64,000 nucleotides of DNA from Actinostola sp. cb2023. Its lineage: Eukaryota > Cnidaria > Anthozoa > Actiniaria > Actinostolidae. Location: contig JAUJYZ010001546.1 of the NCBI GenBank assembly GCA_033675265.1, positions 566,001-630,000 on the forward strand, given 5' to 3'. The notes beneath the pieces are model-generated. The model searched no databases. It saw nothing but the letters and a program-made list of their open reading frames with translations, and was not told where the DNA came from. The first letter of the stretch is position 1, and every line of letters starts with the position of its first letter. This document shows, piece by piece, positions 13,001 through 23,570 of the stretch. The position numbers were made by a program, and so were the translations under genes.

Positions 13001-16000
13001 CTTCACTTGGTTTCTACAAAGAATAAGAAGAAATCATCTTACTAACTACACTTGAGCTACATTACCTCCAGTAACATCACACATAGCTGCAAGAGCTGGT
13101 TCAGTACTTTGGGATGCATTCCCTCCCTTCATCTGTGGAGCTCCACGACAACCAGCCATTCTTAGCACTAAACCAAATAATCGCTGATCCCATCGAAATG
13201 GCTCCTTTGTGAGATCACTACCCGGTAGGTTGTTATGCATCGGCAAATGAAGCTGAAAAAAAATTGTACAATGAAATTAGCAACACACAACGTATATAGG
13301 TACAATAATATTATACACCTAATTTCAAAAACGTTGTCCAAATAGCCAAATACAAATTCATTCAAAAAGACAAAAGAAACAGTTCAGCTTGAGTGCACTT
13401 CTTTTGTCTTTTAATGAAATCCTATTTGGCTTTTTTGATTATTATTGGACAACGTTTTTGAAATTAGGTGTATGATCACATAACATTTTTAACGTTTACA
13501 TGTGTAATAATAATTTGGGTAATAATTATTGCCAAAGGCAAAGTGATTATTTTTGATTATTTACCAAGAGGAAGTTGAGGTAAACATTTCATAAAAACTG
13601 AATTTTCAGTACAACCTCTAGTTTTAACAAAAAAATTGTTTCTCTATGAAGTGTTTGACATTTTTAGTCGGGCTTCCTGTGGAAGACCCGACTCTAAAAA
13701 TGAGATTCGTTCTTTGTCTTTGGCTTCAAACTGCCAACTGGGTTCTACAGCGCATGCGCCCTGTGCCGGCCGCTAAGATTAATTACAGAAGGCTCTGATC
13801 AACATGAGACAAACAAATATTGCTCAAAACAACTCAAATCTTCACATGTTGAGTTAAATGATGAAATAATTGGGATCAAAGCAAAATGCGAGAAGTTAGA
13901 AGATAAATATGCTATCAATATCGCACATGAGTATCGCACAACTGACACAAGATTGAAATCTAAACGAAGTCAGAATGTCTTCTATACTTTGTACCGCTGT
14001 AATTGTGTGTTGTGGTAAGCTTATAACACTGATAGATCTTTATTTTGCTGAGTTTTGAAATTGTTGTAAGTAAATCACTGATTTGAATGCCCAGAATCGG
14101 CAGGAAATATTGTGCATGTTCGAGTCACCATATTGGATCACGCTGCGATGTCTAGTTCATAGAGATACGGATTTATCAATCCAGTACTAGTACTGCAAAG
14201 GGTTTAGAGATCTTTAGAACATAAAACGAATCGAAGTGAGTTGATACACGCAGCCGGTGAAGAGAACAGTTGTAAGGTTTTCAGCCGACCGATAACCGTC
14301 GAGGTAAACCCATATTTACACTTCATCCAAACATTGTTTTATGTATACGGTATTTGTATTTGTATGGATATATTTATGGTAACAAATAAACTATGTCATT
14401 GTCATTCATGATTCGCTGAGTTTGTGAAATCGCAGTACTGAAATTGCAAGGAAAGCATGTTCTATCGAGCTCGAGTCACGCAACGACGATCAACCAAACA
14501 CTGTTTTAATCGCACTATAAGATATCTATATTTAGTTCAAATAGGCTACATTCCATTTAGAAGCCCGACTTCACGCTAGAAGAGCATCTAGTTACAGTTG
14601 AAAGACACAAAATGTGTTAAATATATGTGGTTTTTTTTCACCTTCACCAATTTTTCAATTTTATGGTAGAGAAGTGGGAACAAATAAAATCACAAGTTTT
14701 GAACATTTTCTGACGCCATCTATGATCAACAAAACTATGAAAAAGTATGCGCTATACATTGTATGTTAACCTTACAAGTACACATACCTCTTTCTCCACA
14801 TCATTCTTTGATACAAGGCTACTACCATCTGTGATACAAACTACTATTGCTGGATCCACACAAAAAGGTTTGCGACCCTAAAAATTGAAAATACAAATGT
14901 TACAAAAGTACGAATAGAAAGAACCAAATACGCATCTCTCAGACATCACAACATTGTGTAACGACAAAAATCATAATAATTGTACTTAGTCTTACCAAGC
15001 CATAGTTGTCGATCCCTGAATGAAAACGATATAGATTCAGCAGGTCAAAGCTATCCTTCAAAGCTGATCCCAATGTAGAAAGACCCGTCGCTTGGAGGTT
15101 TCTTAACTCGTCATAAAACATCCCCGTTGACGCCGGGACCTAAAAATAATGCAACAATCAGTGTTGGGAAGAATGGAAAGCTTTACACCAGCGTTACATA
15201 ATCAGGTATGTATAATAATTTTCTATCTGCATTTTTGAGAAAAAGCAGGGGAAGAATGCCAGTCTGATCAAAATAAACAAAAATTGACAAATAAAAAACT
15301 TTTCAAAAACCAAAGCTAAACAAACCCAGAATGTCAAGAATGTTCATAAAAAATGTAAATAAAACAATATAAATAAACATTTCGTGAATATCCTAATGAG
15401 ACTATTGATCTACGATTCACCAATGAGGAGCTCTGTTCTATGAGTGGGCGGTATTCGCCAATGAAAAGCCATGTTACATCACGAAAATACTCGTCTCATA
15501 ACACAGACCATGATCCTCAGCGCACTTCAGCTACATGACGAAACAAAGGTACCGATCTGCAGGCTTTCATTTGAAAGAAGCAAAAAGTTGCCAAAATAAC
15601 CCCAAAACTAACGAAGTGGACACGCAAAACCGATGGTTTACGTCCGTACACATCTTTTCCTGGCCTCGATGTAAAAATTTCACTGAAATGTAGTCCAGAG
15701 GACGTTGAAATAATGCACGCATTTCCAAACCTCACCTTGACGGACCCAGGCGCCTCGTCTAACGTCACAAGCATTAAACGATCAGTTCGACTCGCTTCAT
15801 CTCGTTGTCTGATCTGTTATGAAACAAAATTTACCCCATAAATACCTTGATTCATCTTCCCTCTATCGGTCCCTTTCCACAGAATCGATTTTCCTTTACC
15901 TTAATAAAACTTTCCACGGCATTTTTGGCGACATCTAGCAAAGAAGTACCGAGGGACGTTCTCTGGTTCATAGAAGCAGAGGTATCGACAACAAAAACTA

Positions 16001-16010
16001 ACTTCACCAT
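1034..16010 (-). CDS. INTS6: Integrator complex subunit 6 (INTS6), N-terminal 14 exons; 3' part outside window
   Basis: INTS6 is a subunit of the nuclear Integrator complex, which binds RNA polymerase II, cleaves snRNA and other nascent transcripts and recruits phosphatase PP2A. Exons in transcript order: 15900-16010, 15736-15813, 14996-15139, 14788-14877, 13066-13252, 12170-12313, 11707-11872, 8290-8569, 7587-7739, 4461-4605, 3580-3674, 2022-2135, 1502-1578, 1034-1132. All have AG/GT borders and the phases join without a break (about 627 codons). Exon 1 starts MVKLVFVVDTSASMNQR, a von Willebrand A domain with the metal-site motif DxSxS. Later exons carry LTKEPFRWDQRLFGLVLR, LPFDKYELEPSPLTQYIL and FGYIKASTNLQSVNLFVLPY, all typical of INTS6. 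The linker after the VWA domain (exon 7 and the start of exon 8) is much longer than in vertebrates. Exon 14 ends in phase 2, so coding continues left of the window; I saw no further exon in 1-1033. Confidence 0.93.
1168..1323 (+). repeat. Dispersed repeat with T-rich head, copy 1 of 2
   Basis: About 155 bp starting with a TTTTA tract, then a block containing GATTCGCCCATAAGGCAG and AGTCCCCTTTAAAATACATT. A near-identical copy in the same orientation lies at 57990-58142 in a DNAH2 intron. Two copies 57 kb apart in unrelated introns indicate an interspersed element, perhaps a SINE; I see no pol III box I would trust. Confidence 0.7.
1623..1936. mobile_element. Foldback element in INTS6 intron
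   Basis: A nearly complete inverted repeat. The outer ends are AATGAGGGTTTATCA and TGATAAACCCTCATT, and the inner arms (about 1657-1760 and 1785-1897) match closely around a short AT-rich centre near 1775. No coding capacity. It has the structure of a foldback or MITE-type element. Confidence 0.75.
2406..2519. repeat. Inverted repeat
   Basis: The arms AAGTACTATACAATATTCG and CATATTGTATATAGTACTT face each other across a hairpin centred near 2462. A degenerate half copy follows at about 2683-2745. This is a small non-coding foldback element between INTS6 exons 12 and 11. Confidence 0.6.
2834..3256. repeat. Two overlapping hairpin elements
   Basis: 2834-2979 is a hairpin whose arms include GAGTCCAATTC and GAATTGGACGAC. 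Next to it, 2980-3256 has terminal inverted repeats reading ATAACTATTACAATTTCC and GGAAATTGTAATAGCTAT. Both are non-coding and typical of MITEs. Confidence 0.6.
3326..3552. mobile_element. pogo/Tigger-like MITE with internal 17-bp tandem repeat
   Basis: Terminal inverted repeats CAGTAGAACCCTGG and CAGGGTTCTAGTG are flanked by TA on both sides, as in Tc1/mariner-pogo elements. Inside are about seven copies of a 17-bp unit containing CTAACTCGAACTCCC. Related termini occur at 55527-55697, 57484-57642 and 59326-59545. Confidence 0.65.
4714..4898. repeat. GC-rich hairpin element
   Basis: The arms GAATGGTCAACGCT and AGCGTTGACCATTCC close a long hairpin that also pairs TTATGGATGCAC with GTGCATCCATAA. 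Non-coding, between INTS6 exons 10 and 9. A partial copy of the inner arm follows at about 4985-5020. Confidence 0.65.
5122..6773. mobile_element. Long terminal-inverted-repeat element, non-autonomous
   Basis: The left arm (5122 to about 5510) and right arm (about 6410 to 6773) are inverted copies; the outer ends pair ACAGTCATTCTCAAAAAGG with CCTTTTTGAGAATGACTGT. The left arm contains a nested hairpin (5157-5340). The centre (5520-6400) has short open frames only and a diverged internal direct repeat (about 5815 and 6195); I recognise no transposase. It sits in the INTS6 intron between exons 10 and 9. Confidence 0.7.
9326..10435. mobile_element. hAT-like element, innermost insertion
   Basis: Termini CAGGGTTGTCGCTAA and TTAGCGACAACCCTG match the CAGGG...CCCTG pattern of hAT transposons. 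GGTATG is found directly outside both ends as a probable target duplication. The subterminal regions are rich in GCCGGCT. It contains only a short acidic coding remnant on the minus strand. Confidence 0.65.
9760..9915 (-). pseudogene. Acidic C-terminal coding remnant inside hAT-like element
   Basis: Minus-strand frame ending in ASDSDYGSDIFSDDDL and a stop at 9760-9762, preceded by residues reading SWVNGHQEAFSLFHLSPDD. The Asp/Ser-rich tail and its place inside the transposon suggest the last exon of a transposase or a captured gene. There is no start codon and no recognisable domain, so this is a guess. Confidence 0.25.
12844..13011. mobile_element. MITE with GAAGGGGTCCCTGCAAG termini
   Basis: Inverted ends GAAGGGCTCCCTGCAAGAA and TTCTTGCAGGGACCCCTTC (about 12849-13007), with inner arms pairing GATCAAAATCTAAAT with ATTTGGGTTTTGATC. 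A related, more decayed half copy lies at 12494-12600. It is in the INTS6 intron between exons 6 and 5. Confidence 0.65.
13316..13472. mobile_element. Hairpin MITE
   Basis: The inverted arms CACCTAATTTCAAAAACG and CGTTTTTGAAATTAGGTG, then GTTGTCC/GGACAAC and AGCCAAATA/TATTTGGC, close around a centre near 13395. Non-coding; adjacent to INTS6 exon 5. Confidence 0.7.
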
Positions 16011-16415
16011 TGTATTTGGCAAAGTGTTATGTGTTGTTTGGGGTCATTAGTTTGATTTGAAATCCTTTCGTTTGCGAGAACGAGAGCATATTTTCTCCCC
16101 GCTCATTATGGCGCCCGATCTCGAGCTGCTTTGGGGCGCAGCTAACACTTCTACGCCTCCACGATGCAGAACACACCACGTGACATGATATCGACCCCAT
16201 GATGCATTCGATCAAAAACTCCCATCCGGGTACTAGTAGGGCAAACAAAGAAATAGATTTACCGCACTAAGCCCTCCCTAGTGAAAATAAACCATGACCA
16301 AAGTTATTCTACGCATGCGTTCATTTGGGAAAGTTATTATTGTTTTCCGCAACGTGGCGGGCAGAGAGAAGTTAAGGCTGAAATTTGGGATTTTTCCTAC
16401 GTAGAAACCAGACGA

Positions 16416-16586
16416 ATGAGTCAAATAGTTACCGGTAGATTTAAAGAAAGGACAAGTCGTTGTATCAAAACACGAAGAGATGAATACGCCGCCGATCGAG
16501 CGCAATTTCTGCGCGAGATTCAACTTCGATTCTGCTGTCGGAAGGAAGCCAAGGCCTCTAACTTCCGTGAAAATTATGAAAATTAA
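16416..16586 (+). CDS. Unrecognised small open frame upstream of INTS6
   Basis: A 56-residue frame (starting MSQIVTGRFKER, stop at 16584-16586), rich in Arg, Lys and Glu, lies head-to-head with INTS6. An in-frame upstream ATG at 16281 would make it 101 residues. I recognise no family. It could be a first exon of a divergent gene or chance; no convincing downstream exon was seen up to 17.3 kb. Confidence 0.2.
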   Translation: MSQIVTGRFKERTSRCIKTRRDEYAADRAQFLREIQLRFCCRKEAKASNFRENYEN

Positions 16587-17316
16587 CTGACGATCCCGAT
16601 GACTCTTTATTCGTTTCTCTTTCGATCAAGACTGCCTTTAGTTAGCTCTTTGTTCTTCGTGTGTAATATATGAGTGATCTCAGTCAGTATTGAGTTGAGA
16701 CAGCTTTATTTGTGTAATACGGGGTTTTGGGATTATAATAATCATGAGTTCATTTATATTGGAACATTTCGTGATGTGATCGTTGTTACAAGAATACAAA
16801 ACGTGATACTGAAGTGAAAATATTTAACCATTTAAAATGATTATAAATAAGTTTACAAATAAATAAATAAACGCTATCACGAGTTTATTTCAGACTGAAT
16901 TTATAATAATGAGACAAAAATAGTCTGCAAGCCAATGACTTTCTATTTATGATAGGTAATGTGAGATGGAAGGAATATTTGCGTTATTGTGGGTTGATGA
17001 ATATCATTCTAAAATTATATGACTAGAAAATTATTCAAAAACTTGGTATTATTAAAATGGTATATTGTACAAGATCAGGAGCCCATAAGTACTCCTGACA
17101 AGATTCAGTAATTTGTGAATCATCAATTTTTTCCCGTTTCACTTATTTATTTACTTTTCCATGGTTACCTAAAAAAGGTAACATTAACAGATGGTAGAAT
17201 ATAGCCTTTCATTTCTCAGATGAGTTATTTCCAGTATATATAACTAGCAGTTTTACAAATTAACATGTAGTATTCAGTAAAAAAGGTTCATGCATGCCGA
17301 CATAATTGTAATTCTC
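16587..17316. other. Intergenic, no gene seen
   Basis: AT-rich spacer between INTS6 and the first rhodanese copy. 17092-17283 matches the 3' flank of the other rhodanese copies (20088-20274, 27983-28061, 34402-34590). It includes a CACTTATTTATTTAC block whose complement holds AATAAA, a candidate poly(A) signal for the array genes. Confidence 0.6.
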
Positions 17317-17343
17317 TCATCCACTTCCTTGGGATGCCATGTC

Positions 17344-17866
17344 ACAGGCAGCCCAAGCTGTGTTCTTTAATAGAGAATGTATGTAGAATTACAAAATAAC
17401 GTAAGGGAGAAAAAAAAAACGGCCTAGAATGCAAAACTAACACATCAGGGCAATAGAACAGTAAGTTATCAACACTGTGGTGAATTTTCAGTCCTTTATT
17501 GACCATGTAAGTGCCATTGTACGTTATTTTGTAATTCTACATACACAGCTATTTCAAAAAAGGTCCTCTCGTGTTTCGTGCATATTGCACATTGCACTTT
17601 GCGTATTGCATTGTGTATTTGATAATTGAAATGCGTCTTAGGTGTATAAAACAGTCATGCCGCCACCATATATAGTGATGGGCTTCGATCAGATGGAAAG
17701 TTATTTGCTTTGTCAACATGTTGAGCTCAGTGAGTAGAAAAATGATTCTCAGTATAATCACATGCAAAACGCAATGTGCAATACGCACGAAGCACAAGAC
17801 AACTTAACGTTTTTTGAAATAGCTCAGTACATTTTCTATAAAAGAACACAGCTTGGGCTGCCTGTG
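17344..17866. mobile_element. MITE inserted in last exon of rhodanese copy 1
   Basis: The perfect inverted ends CACAGGCAGCCCAAGCTGTG and CACAGCTTGGGCTGCCTGTG continue through TTCTTT/AAAGAA. The flanks GCCATGT (left) and GCCGTGT (right) look like a diverged target duplication of 7 bp or so. A second inverted pair (17381-17405 and 17522-17546) lies inside. Copies 2 to 4 lack the element here, which fixes its borders. The old stop codon of exon 3 survives beyond it at 17317-17319. Confidence 0.85.
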
Positions 17867-19112
17867 GCCGTGTCAGCCTGCCATTGTAACCAACCACCAG
17901 TAAAGTTGTGCGTCCTAAAATATTTTTCAAAAAATATTCAAAGTCACCAATGGTTTCATTAAGTTTTATGGCATTCTGGGGTGATGGGGAATTAAAATCA
18001 CAAGCTTGGTAAATGTAAAATATACTGTAATTATCATAACAATAATACTAATTTTGTTTTTATGTGGTTTTCATTTTTCTTTTATGATAAATTAGCACCT
18101 ACAGGCTCCAATTTCAGTCGTTGCTTGGGATATTAGTGCATAAAGATCACAGGCTCAGAAACAAGCAATACCGGTTTGACTGGTACCTTTTATAACCAAG
18201 TTCCTGTATGATTTCAATGGCTTTTTGCGCTCTCATGCCAGATTTACAGTGAAACGTGATGTTTCCTTCATCTATTTCTGGCTTGGGTGTTTTGTATTTT
18301 TTTTCAAATTCATCAGGTGTCAAGCTGAAGGCATCTCTGACTTCATCAACTGAAAAGTGACCGTAAAATTACTGAGAACGTGCATGGTAACGTTGGCAAC
18401 TTGAGTCACGCAACGGCTGAAGCGTGACGTCGATATGTGATACACAGTGAATCAGTGATAGCACAGGCTTACCAAGCTCGTGGGGTTCCTGTGTTGGTTG
18501 GTTGGGGTTCCTGTGGTGAGTTCTGTTCGCTAAACCATGTGAATTTGCCGTTTTTAATTAGGTTGAAATGTTCAAGGGTTTTCAAGAAGTTTTAGTTTCC
18601 AATAAAGGGTCAAAACAAACTTTATTCATCCTTCTTTTCAGCTGTGTGTGTCGTTTCTTCGTACAAGGTGACATTTCCTAGTGGTGGGTTTCACGTCCAT
18701 CGTGTAGGTAAATTTACACAAGGCATGCAACTTCGAGCCATCCGAACGCTACCTCGGTCCGTATTCTCGCCAAAATTCACCCATTTTATCAAGGCTTTTA
18801 CACATCTACTTCGGGGATACGAAAGACCGATTATAAAAACCTATACCCTAGCCAAATTTGAGGTCTAGTAAAGTATCACTCACTATATGTAATGTATACT
18901 TTATATCAAATGTACGTACGTGGGATATTTGTAGCTCCGGGTATTTTCCCAGTTTCTTCTATTTCTTTTCGAGTGCGGACATCAAATAGTTGAATCTTAC
19001 TCTTTGCAATAAGTTTTTTCAGACATGGAAGCGAAACAACGCCACTATCATCATAACATGGCTCAGTCGAATAAGACGCTGTTGATGTAGCTGGCACTCC
19101 AATTCTAGACAC
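17836..19112 (-). CDS. Rhodanese array copy 1, signal peptide lost, C-terminus from a MITE
   Basis: Single-domain rhodanese; members transfer sulfane sulfur from donors such as thiosulfate to thiol acceptors. Exons: 18920-19112 (from an internal ATG), 18187-18349 and 17836-17914, giving a 144-residue open frame. Exon 1 carries KIQLFDVRTRKEIEETG and ends GATNIP, the usual first half of the fold. Exon 2 (163 nt) carries the active-site loop HCKSGMRA with the catalytic Cys. Exon 3 has FTGGWLQWQ, then runs into the inverted repeat of an inserted MITE and stops inside it (TAG at 17836-17838). The original start (ATG at 19178-19180) is followed by an 8-base insertion relative to copies 2 and 3, so the signal-peptide frame is broken. 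It could be expressed as a cytosolic protein or be a decaying copy. Confidence 0.7.
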
Positions 19113-19180
19113 TGTAGAACGATGGTTTGACAGAAGAAAGACTAATGCGTTTGGACGTTTGTTACTCGCCGCGATGCCAT

Positions 19181-21960
19181 TTTGCGATACAAAACAACGA
19201 AGCGCACGTCATAATAGACTCTTCCACAGTCCCCCGCTCGGCCGTTACACTCTCGGGACTAAAAACAGGGATCCCAACGAGATCCCAACGACGATCCCAA
19301 CACGGTTGATGTTTCCACAGGCAGCCCAAGCAGTATACTTGTGGCTTAAAATTTGGAGTATTTAAAAAATGCATCGATCCATGCTCAATGTAAAGCCATA
19401 AGTCAATAAACAGACATTCATCTACATTTATTAACGGTAAAGTCGTGAGACATCAACACGAACCAACAATAAAATAAGTAACACCTTTATAATAAAAGTG
19501 GTTCAAAGAAAATTGTCTGTGCTGAGAATGAAAACGTGTGTCTCGGTCAGTTCAGTTCGTTTCTGATCTCTTCGTTCTTCACAGCTCAGTCCCTCACCAG
19601 TATACTAATCTTTCATGCTACAATGCATCCCAGTGCTCAATTGCACCAGGGCACGAGTGAACGCTTATTAAAGCGTCTAGTTGGCAAATAAAGATTGAGT
19701 GTGTAGGGGTTATGCTGTTTTGGGAAACATTAAATAATTTACTTAGTGTATGTAATTATATGTAAAACTATGTATGTAATTATATGTATTTAACTACTAG
19801 AATGATGGGGGTAAATGTCAAATCATGAAGGAGAGGTGGGGTGGGTTGTAAAATATTTAAATGATCATGAAGGAGGCGTGGGGTGGGTTGGATGTAAAAA
19901 AATATTTATTCAAAAACTTGGTAGTATTAAAATGGTAGAGTGCAAACACTAAAACCATGAAACAGTGCTAACTTTAATTAACACTAAATAGTGCAATGTC
20001 TTGTTTTCTATTGTTTCATTGGTGCTATTTTAGCGTTAATTAATTAGTACTGTTTCGCAGTTTCAGTGTTTGCACTCTATATTTTACAAGATTCAGTAAT
20101 TTGTGAATCATCAATTTTTTCCCGTTTCACTTATTTATTTACTTTTCCATTGTTACCTAAAAAAGATAACATTAACAGATGGTAGAATATAGCCTTTCAT
20201 TTCTCAGATGAGTTATTTCCAGTATATATAACATAGCAGTTTTGCAAATTAACATGCAGTATTCAGTAAACTAAACGGTCATGGAGCGTTTACTCAGCGT
20301 GTAGGATGATCAGCTGGAACTTCGGGCAATCTCTAGCCCACAGGCTTACCATCCTCTGTTTTGGTCTAAAATCTGATGTTTTGGGCTTCCTGTGGTCATG
20401 TTATTTTGTAAGGGTGGGCTTCCTGTGGTACGCTCAACTTTAGGAATGGGTTTTAGGAATATCGAACTCCTAATTATACTCAAGAAATAAAGATTAGTAG
20501 TTGTTTGAGCGCTATAAGGTGTTTAATTTAGGATAAGAGGTCTATCTTAATTATTGTTATTTTTATTACTATCCTATTATATTTTATTTACTGTATTTAA
20601 ATATTTTATTTATTTATTTTTGGTTCGGAAATGCTTAGGGCTGTCCGCCATTTTGTTTTTGGCATTATAGCTCGCTATTTTAGCCTATTTTTCCAGTCTC
20701 AAGATTTGAGGGCTCAGGGGCCGGTTGGCAGGTATGCGATTACCAAGACTTGGTTTCAGCTAGCCTGCGTCACATCCGGACTTTTCTCTCGATTAGTCCG
20801 TCTGCGAATCAGCGCCAATAACCGTGTTCTGGACCCCCTGCGACTTACGCGATTATATATAATAGATTCTGATTGGTTCTCAGTGATGCTCGTTCTTACA
20901 CGAACTCCTATTGGATAATCTTATCGCACCGGATGTTATGAAAGATTTAAACCGGAAGTTTGGCGCGAAATTGAACCACGAGTGGCCCACGGGCGATAGG
21001 ATAATATTCATTTATGTTCTTTTACAAATATATGCAAATTAAAGAGAGAACATTTATAAGTTACCTGGAGTTCCTTTTAAATCGATCGATTGCTCTTCCA
21101 ATGAATTCAAACATTCTGCTAAAACAGCCATTTATAAGTGTCTTTTAAAATCCTAACCGTCGTGTTAGCCGTTGCTTCTAAAATCCTAACCGTAGTGTAA
21201 TATAGCGACAGGCCGTACGGGCCGGGTTCAAACATAGCGAACTGACTGACGCGAACATGATATCCCTCCAACGGCCGGTCGCCGATATTACACGACGGTT
21301 AGGATTTTAGAAGACGGCTAATGACGGTTAGGATATTAAAAGACACTTTATATAAATGGCTGTTTTAGCAGAATGTTTGAATTCATTGGAAGAGGAACTC
21401 CAGGTAACTTATAAATGTTCTCTTCAAACTTCCGGTTTTAAATCTTTCATAACATCCGGTGCGATAAGATTATCCAATAGGAGTTCGTGTAAGAACGAGC
21501 ATCACTGAGAACCAATCAGAATCTATTATATATAATCACGTAAGTCGCAGGGGGTCCAGAACACGGTTATTGGCGCTGATTCGCAGACGGACTATACGAG
21601 AGAAAAGTCCGGATGTGACGCAGGCTAGGTTTCAGCCAAAAATGAAAATACTTTCTCGATTTGCTCAATCAAGAGCTTTTGATATGTAATAGAATGGCAA
21701 TCTATCAGTGTCCTGACCTGCTTTCAGGTCGTTTACTCCACTAAATTAAAACGGACCGAAAAGCGATTTTTTTCGAATGACCATTCTCGTACCCAGAGCC
21801 CACTCGTCATTGGGGGGCACTGGGTACGAGAATGTCGAATGCCATACTTCTGTCGCTCTTCCTGGGCTTCCTGGCCAGGATGGACTGGACACTTCTAACA
21901 CTAAAAAGCCCATTTTCAAACTCGGCGTCTGCCACCGCCAGTCCGCGCCGAGTAAAAAGG
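19181..21960. other. Spacer between rhodanese copies 1 and 2
   Basis: No gene seen. It holds a half inverted-repeat end (CCACAGGCAGCCCAAGC at 19318-19334) and a block (19683-19920) matching 38610-38970 near the fifth rhodanese gene. The copy-2 3' flank (20088-20274) is separated from its exon by later insertions. Two GGGCTTCCTGTGG motifs lie at about 20384 and 20415, and the foldback element starts at 20761. Confidence 0.6.
20761..21627. mobile_element. Mutator-like foldback element with 9-bp target duplication
   Basis: An 867-bp element of two long inverted arms. The outer ends read TAGCCTGCGTCACATCCGGA and TCCGGATGTGACGCAGGCTA and the arms stay alignable for more than 300 bp. The direct repeat GGTTTCAGC flanks it exactly (20752-20760 and 21628-21636). 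Long inverted repeats with a 9-bp duplication are diagnostic of Mutator-type (MULE) elements. The left arm carries an extra stretch (about 20965-21050) missing from the right. No transposase. Confidence 0.85.
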
Positions 21961-22021
21961 TTCATGCCAACATAAATTGTAATTCTCTCATCCACTTCCT
22001 TGGGATGCCATGTCAGTCTTA

Positions 22022-22220
22022 TGCCCCATTCACACCAAAACGTGTTTAGTTAAATTGGGTTTTTCTAGCTTCTGTAATTTGAGAGCATCTAATTTCACAA
22101 GAATCAAACTATCTGGTATTATATACTATGCAACTCAAAGGACACTTTACCAGCAGTTTTGTGCCAAATGTTTAGTTAAACCACTTTAAAACATGTTTTA
22201 GCCTCGGTGTGAACGGGGCA
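22022..22220. mobile_element. PIF/Harbinger-like MITE in last exon of rhodanese copy 2
   Basis: 199 bp with inverted ends TGCCCCATTCACACC and GGTGTGAACGGGGCA, and TTA duplicated on both sides (22019-22021 and 22221-22223). A 3-bp TTA duplication is typical of PIF/Harbinger elements. Removing it restores an exon 3 collinear with copies 3 and 4, so it is a clean recent insertion. Confidence 0.85.
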
Positions 22221-23570
22221 TTAATTGCTTTCTGCCATTGTAACCAACCACCAGTAAAGATGTGTATCCTAAAATATTTTTCAAAAAATATTCAAAATCA
22301 CCAATGGTTTCAAAGTTTTATGGCATTATGTGGGGTGATTGGGAATTAAAATCACAAGCTTGGATAAATGTAAAATATACTGTAATAATTATTATCATAA
22401 CAATAATACTAATTTTGTTTTTATGTGGTTTTCATTTTTCTTTTCCGATAAATTATGTTATTAGCACCGTACTCAAATTTCAGTCGTTGCTGGGGGTATT
22501 AGTGCAAAAAGATTGCAGGCTCAGAATCAAGCAATAACTGGTTTGACTGGTACCTTTTATAACCAAGTTCCTGTATGATTTTGATGGCTTTTTTCGCTCT
22601 CCTGCCAGTTCTACAGTAAAACGTGATGTTTCCATCATCTTTTCCTGGCTTGGGTACTTTGAATGTTTTTTCAAATTCATCAGGCGTCAAGCTGAATGCA
22701 TCTCTGACTTCATCAACTGAAAAGTGACCGTAAAATTACTGAGAACGTGCATGGTAACGTTGGCAACTTGCGTCACGCAATGGCTAAAGCATGACGTCTA
22801 TATGTCACATACTGTATATGGGTGGACTAATATATATGATGCCGATGTAATCCCATGGGGAGGAGGTACAGTCACAATCTTGTCGATTGATGGTAGTTCC
22901 TCTCATGATTCTATTCCAGAAAAGTGATCCAAGGGTTCTGACTTAATCTATATCAATTTTAAATACCTAACCTTATAAACAATGATAACAACCGTGATGA
23001 TACTGTGACGATTGGTGAAACAGTTGGTGAAACACAATCACCAACTGTAGCGAACAATTAACAGAGCGTCAGTTCATCTACCGCACTATATCAACAAATT
23101 TTTACCATGTCTGAAGGATTTCTGAGCATCGTTGAAAATCGATAGAAATCGATGATAATCGATGAAAATCGATACTCACAAAATTTTACGTGATCGATTT
23201 TCATCGATTTCCAATATTAATCAATTGATTGGTATCGATTATTATCGATTGTTATTGATTATTAAGCTTATCGATTATCGGAATTATCGAAATGGTATGG
23301 CCGGGAATGTAATTTATATGAAATGTACGTACGTGGGATATTTGTAGCTCCGGGTATTTTCCCAGTTTCTTCTATTTCTTTTCGAGTGCGGACATCAAAT
23401 AGTTGAATATTTCTCTCTGCAATAAGTTTTTTCAGGCATGGAAGCGAAACAACGCTATTATCATAACATGGCTCAGTCGAATAAGACGCTGTTACTGGCA
23501 CTCCAGACACTGTAGAACGATGGCTTGACAGAAGAAAGACTAATGCGATAGTTACTTGTAGCGATGCCAT
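22172..23570 (-). CDS. Rhodanese array copy 2, secreted type, C-terminus from a Harbinger-like MITE
   Basis: Single-domain rhodanese of 165 residues. Exons: 23333-23570, 22554-22716 and 22172-22268; phases 1 and 2 are as in the other copies. Exon 1 starts MASLQVTIALVFLLSS, a typical signal peptide (an in-frame ATG four codons upstream, at 23580-23582, is an alternative), then carries IQLFDVRTRKEIEETG. Exon 2 has the active-site loop YCRTGRRA with the catalytic Cys. Exon 3 encodes IHIFTGGWLQWQKAI, and the reading frame then enters a 199-bp MITE that supplies the last residues (ending KWFN) and the stop at 22172-22174. The core fold is complete, so the protein could be active. Secretion is inferred from the leader only. 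Confidence 0.82.
23098..23292. repeat. ATCGAT-rich degenerate repeat
   Basis: Repeated GAAAATCGAT, TAATCGAT and ATCGATTATC words just downstream of copy-2 exon 1, within its first intron. This low-complexity tract shows no coding signal. Confidence 0.6.

Noticed and set aside
16281..16523. Overlapping frames on both strands upstream of INTS6 as a divergent gene pair
   Set aside because: No recognisable domain or linked exons. Only the plus frame from 16416 is listed, at low confidence.
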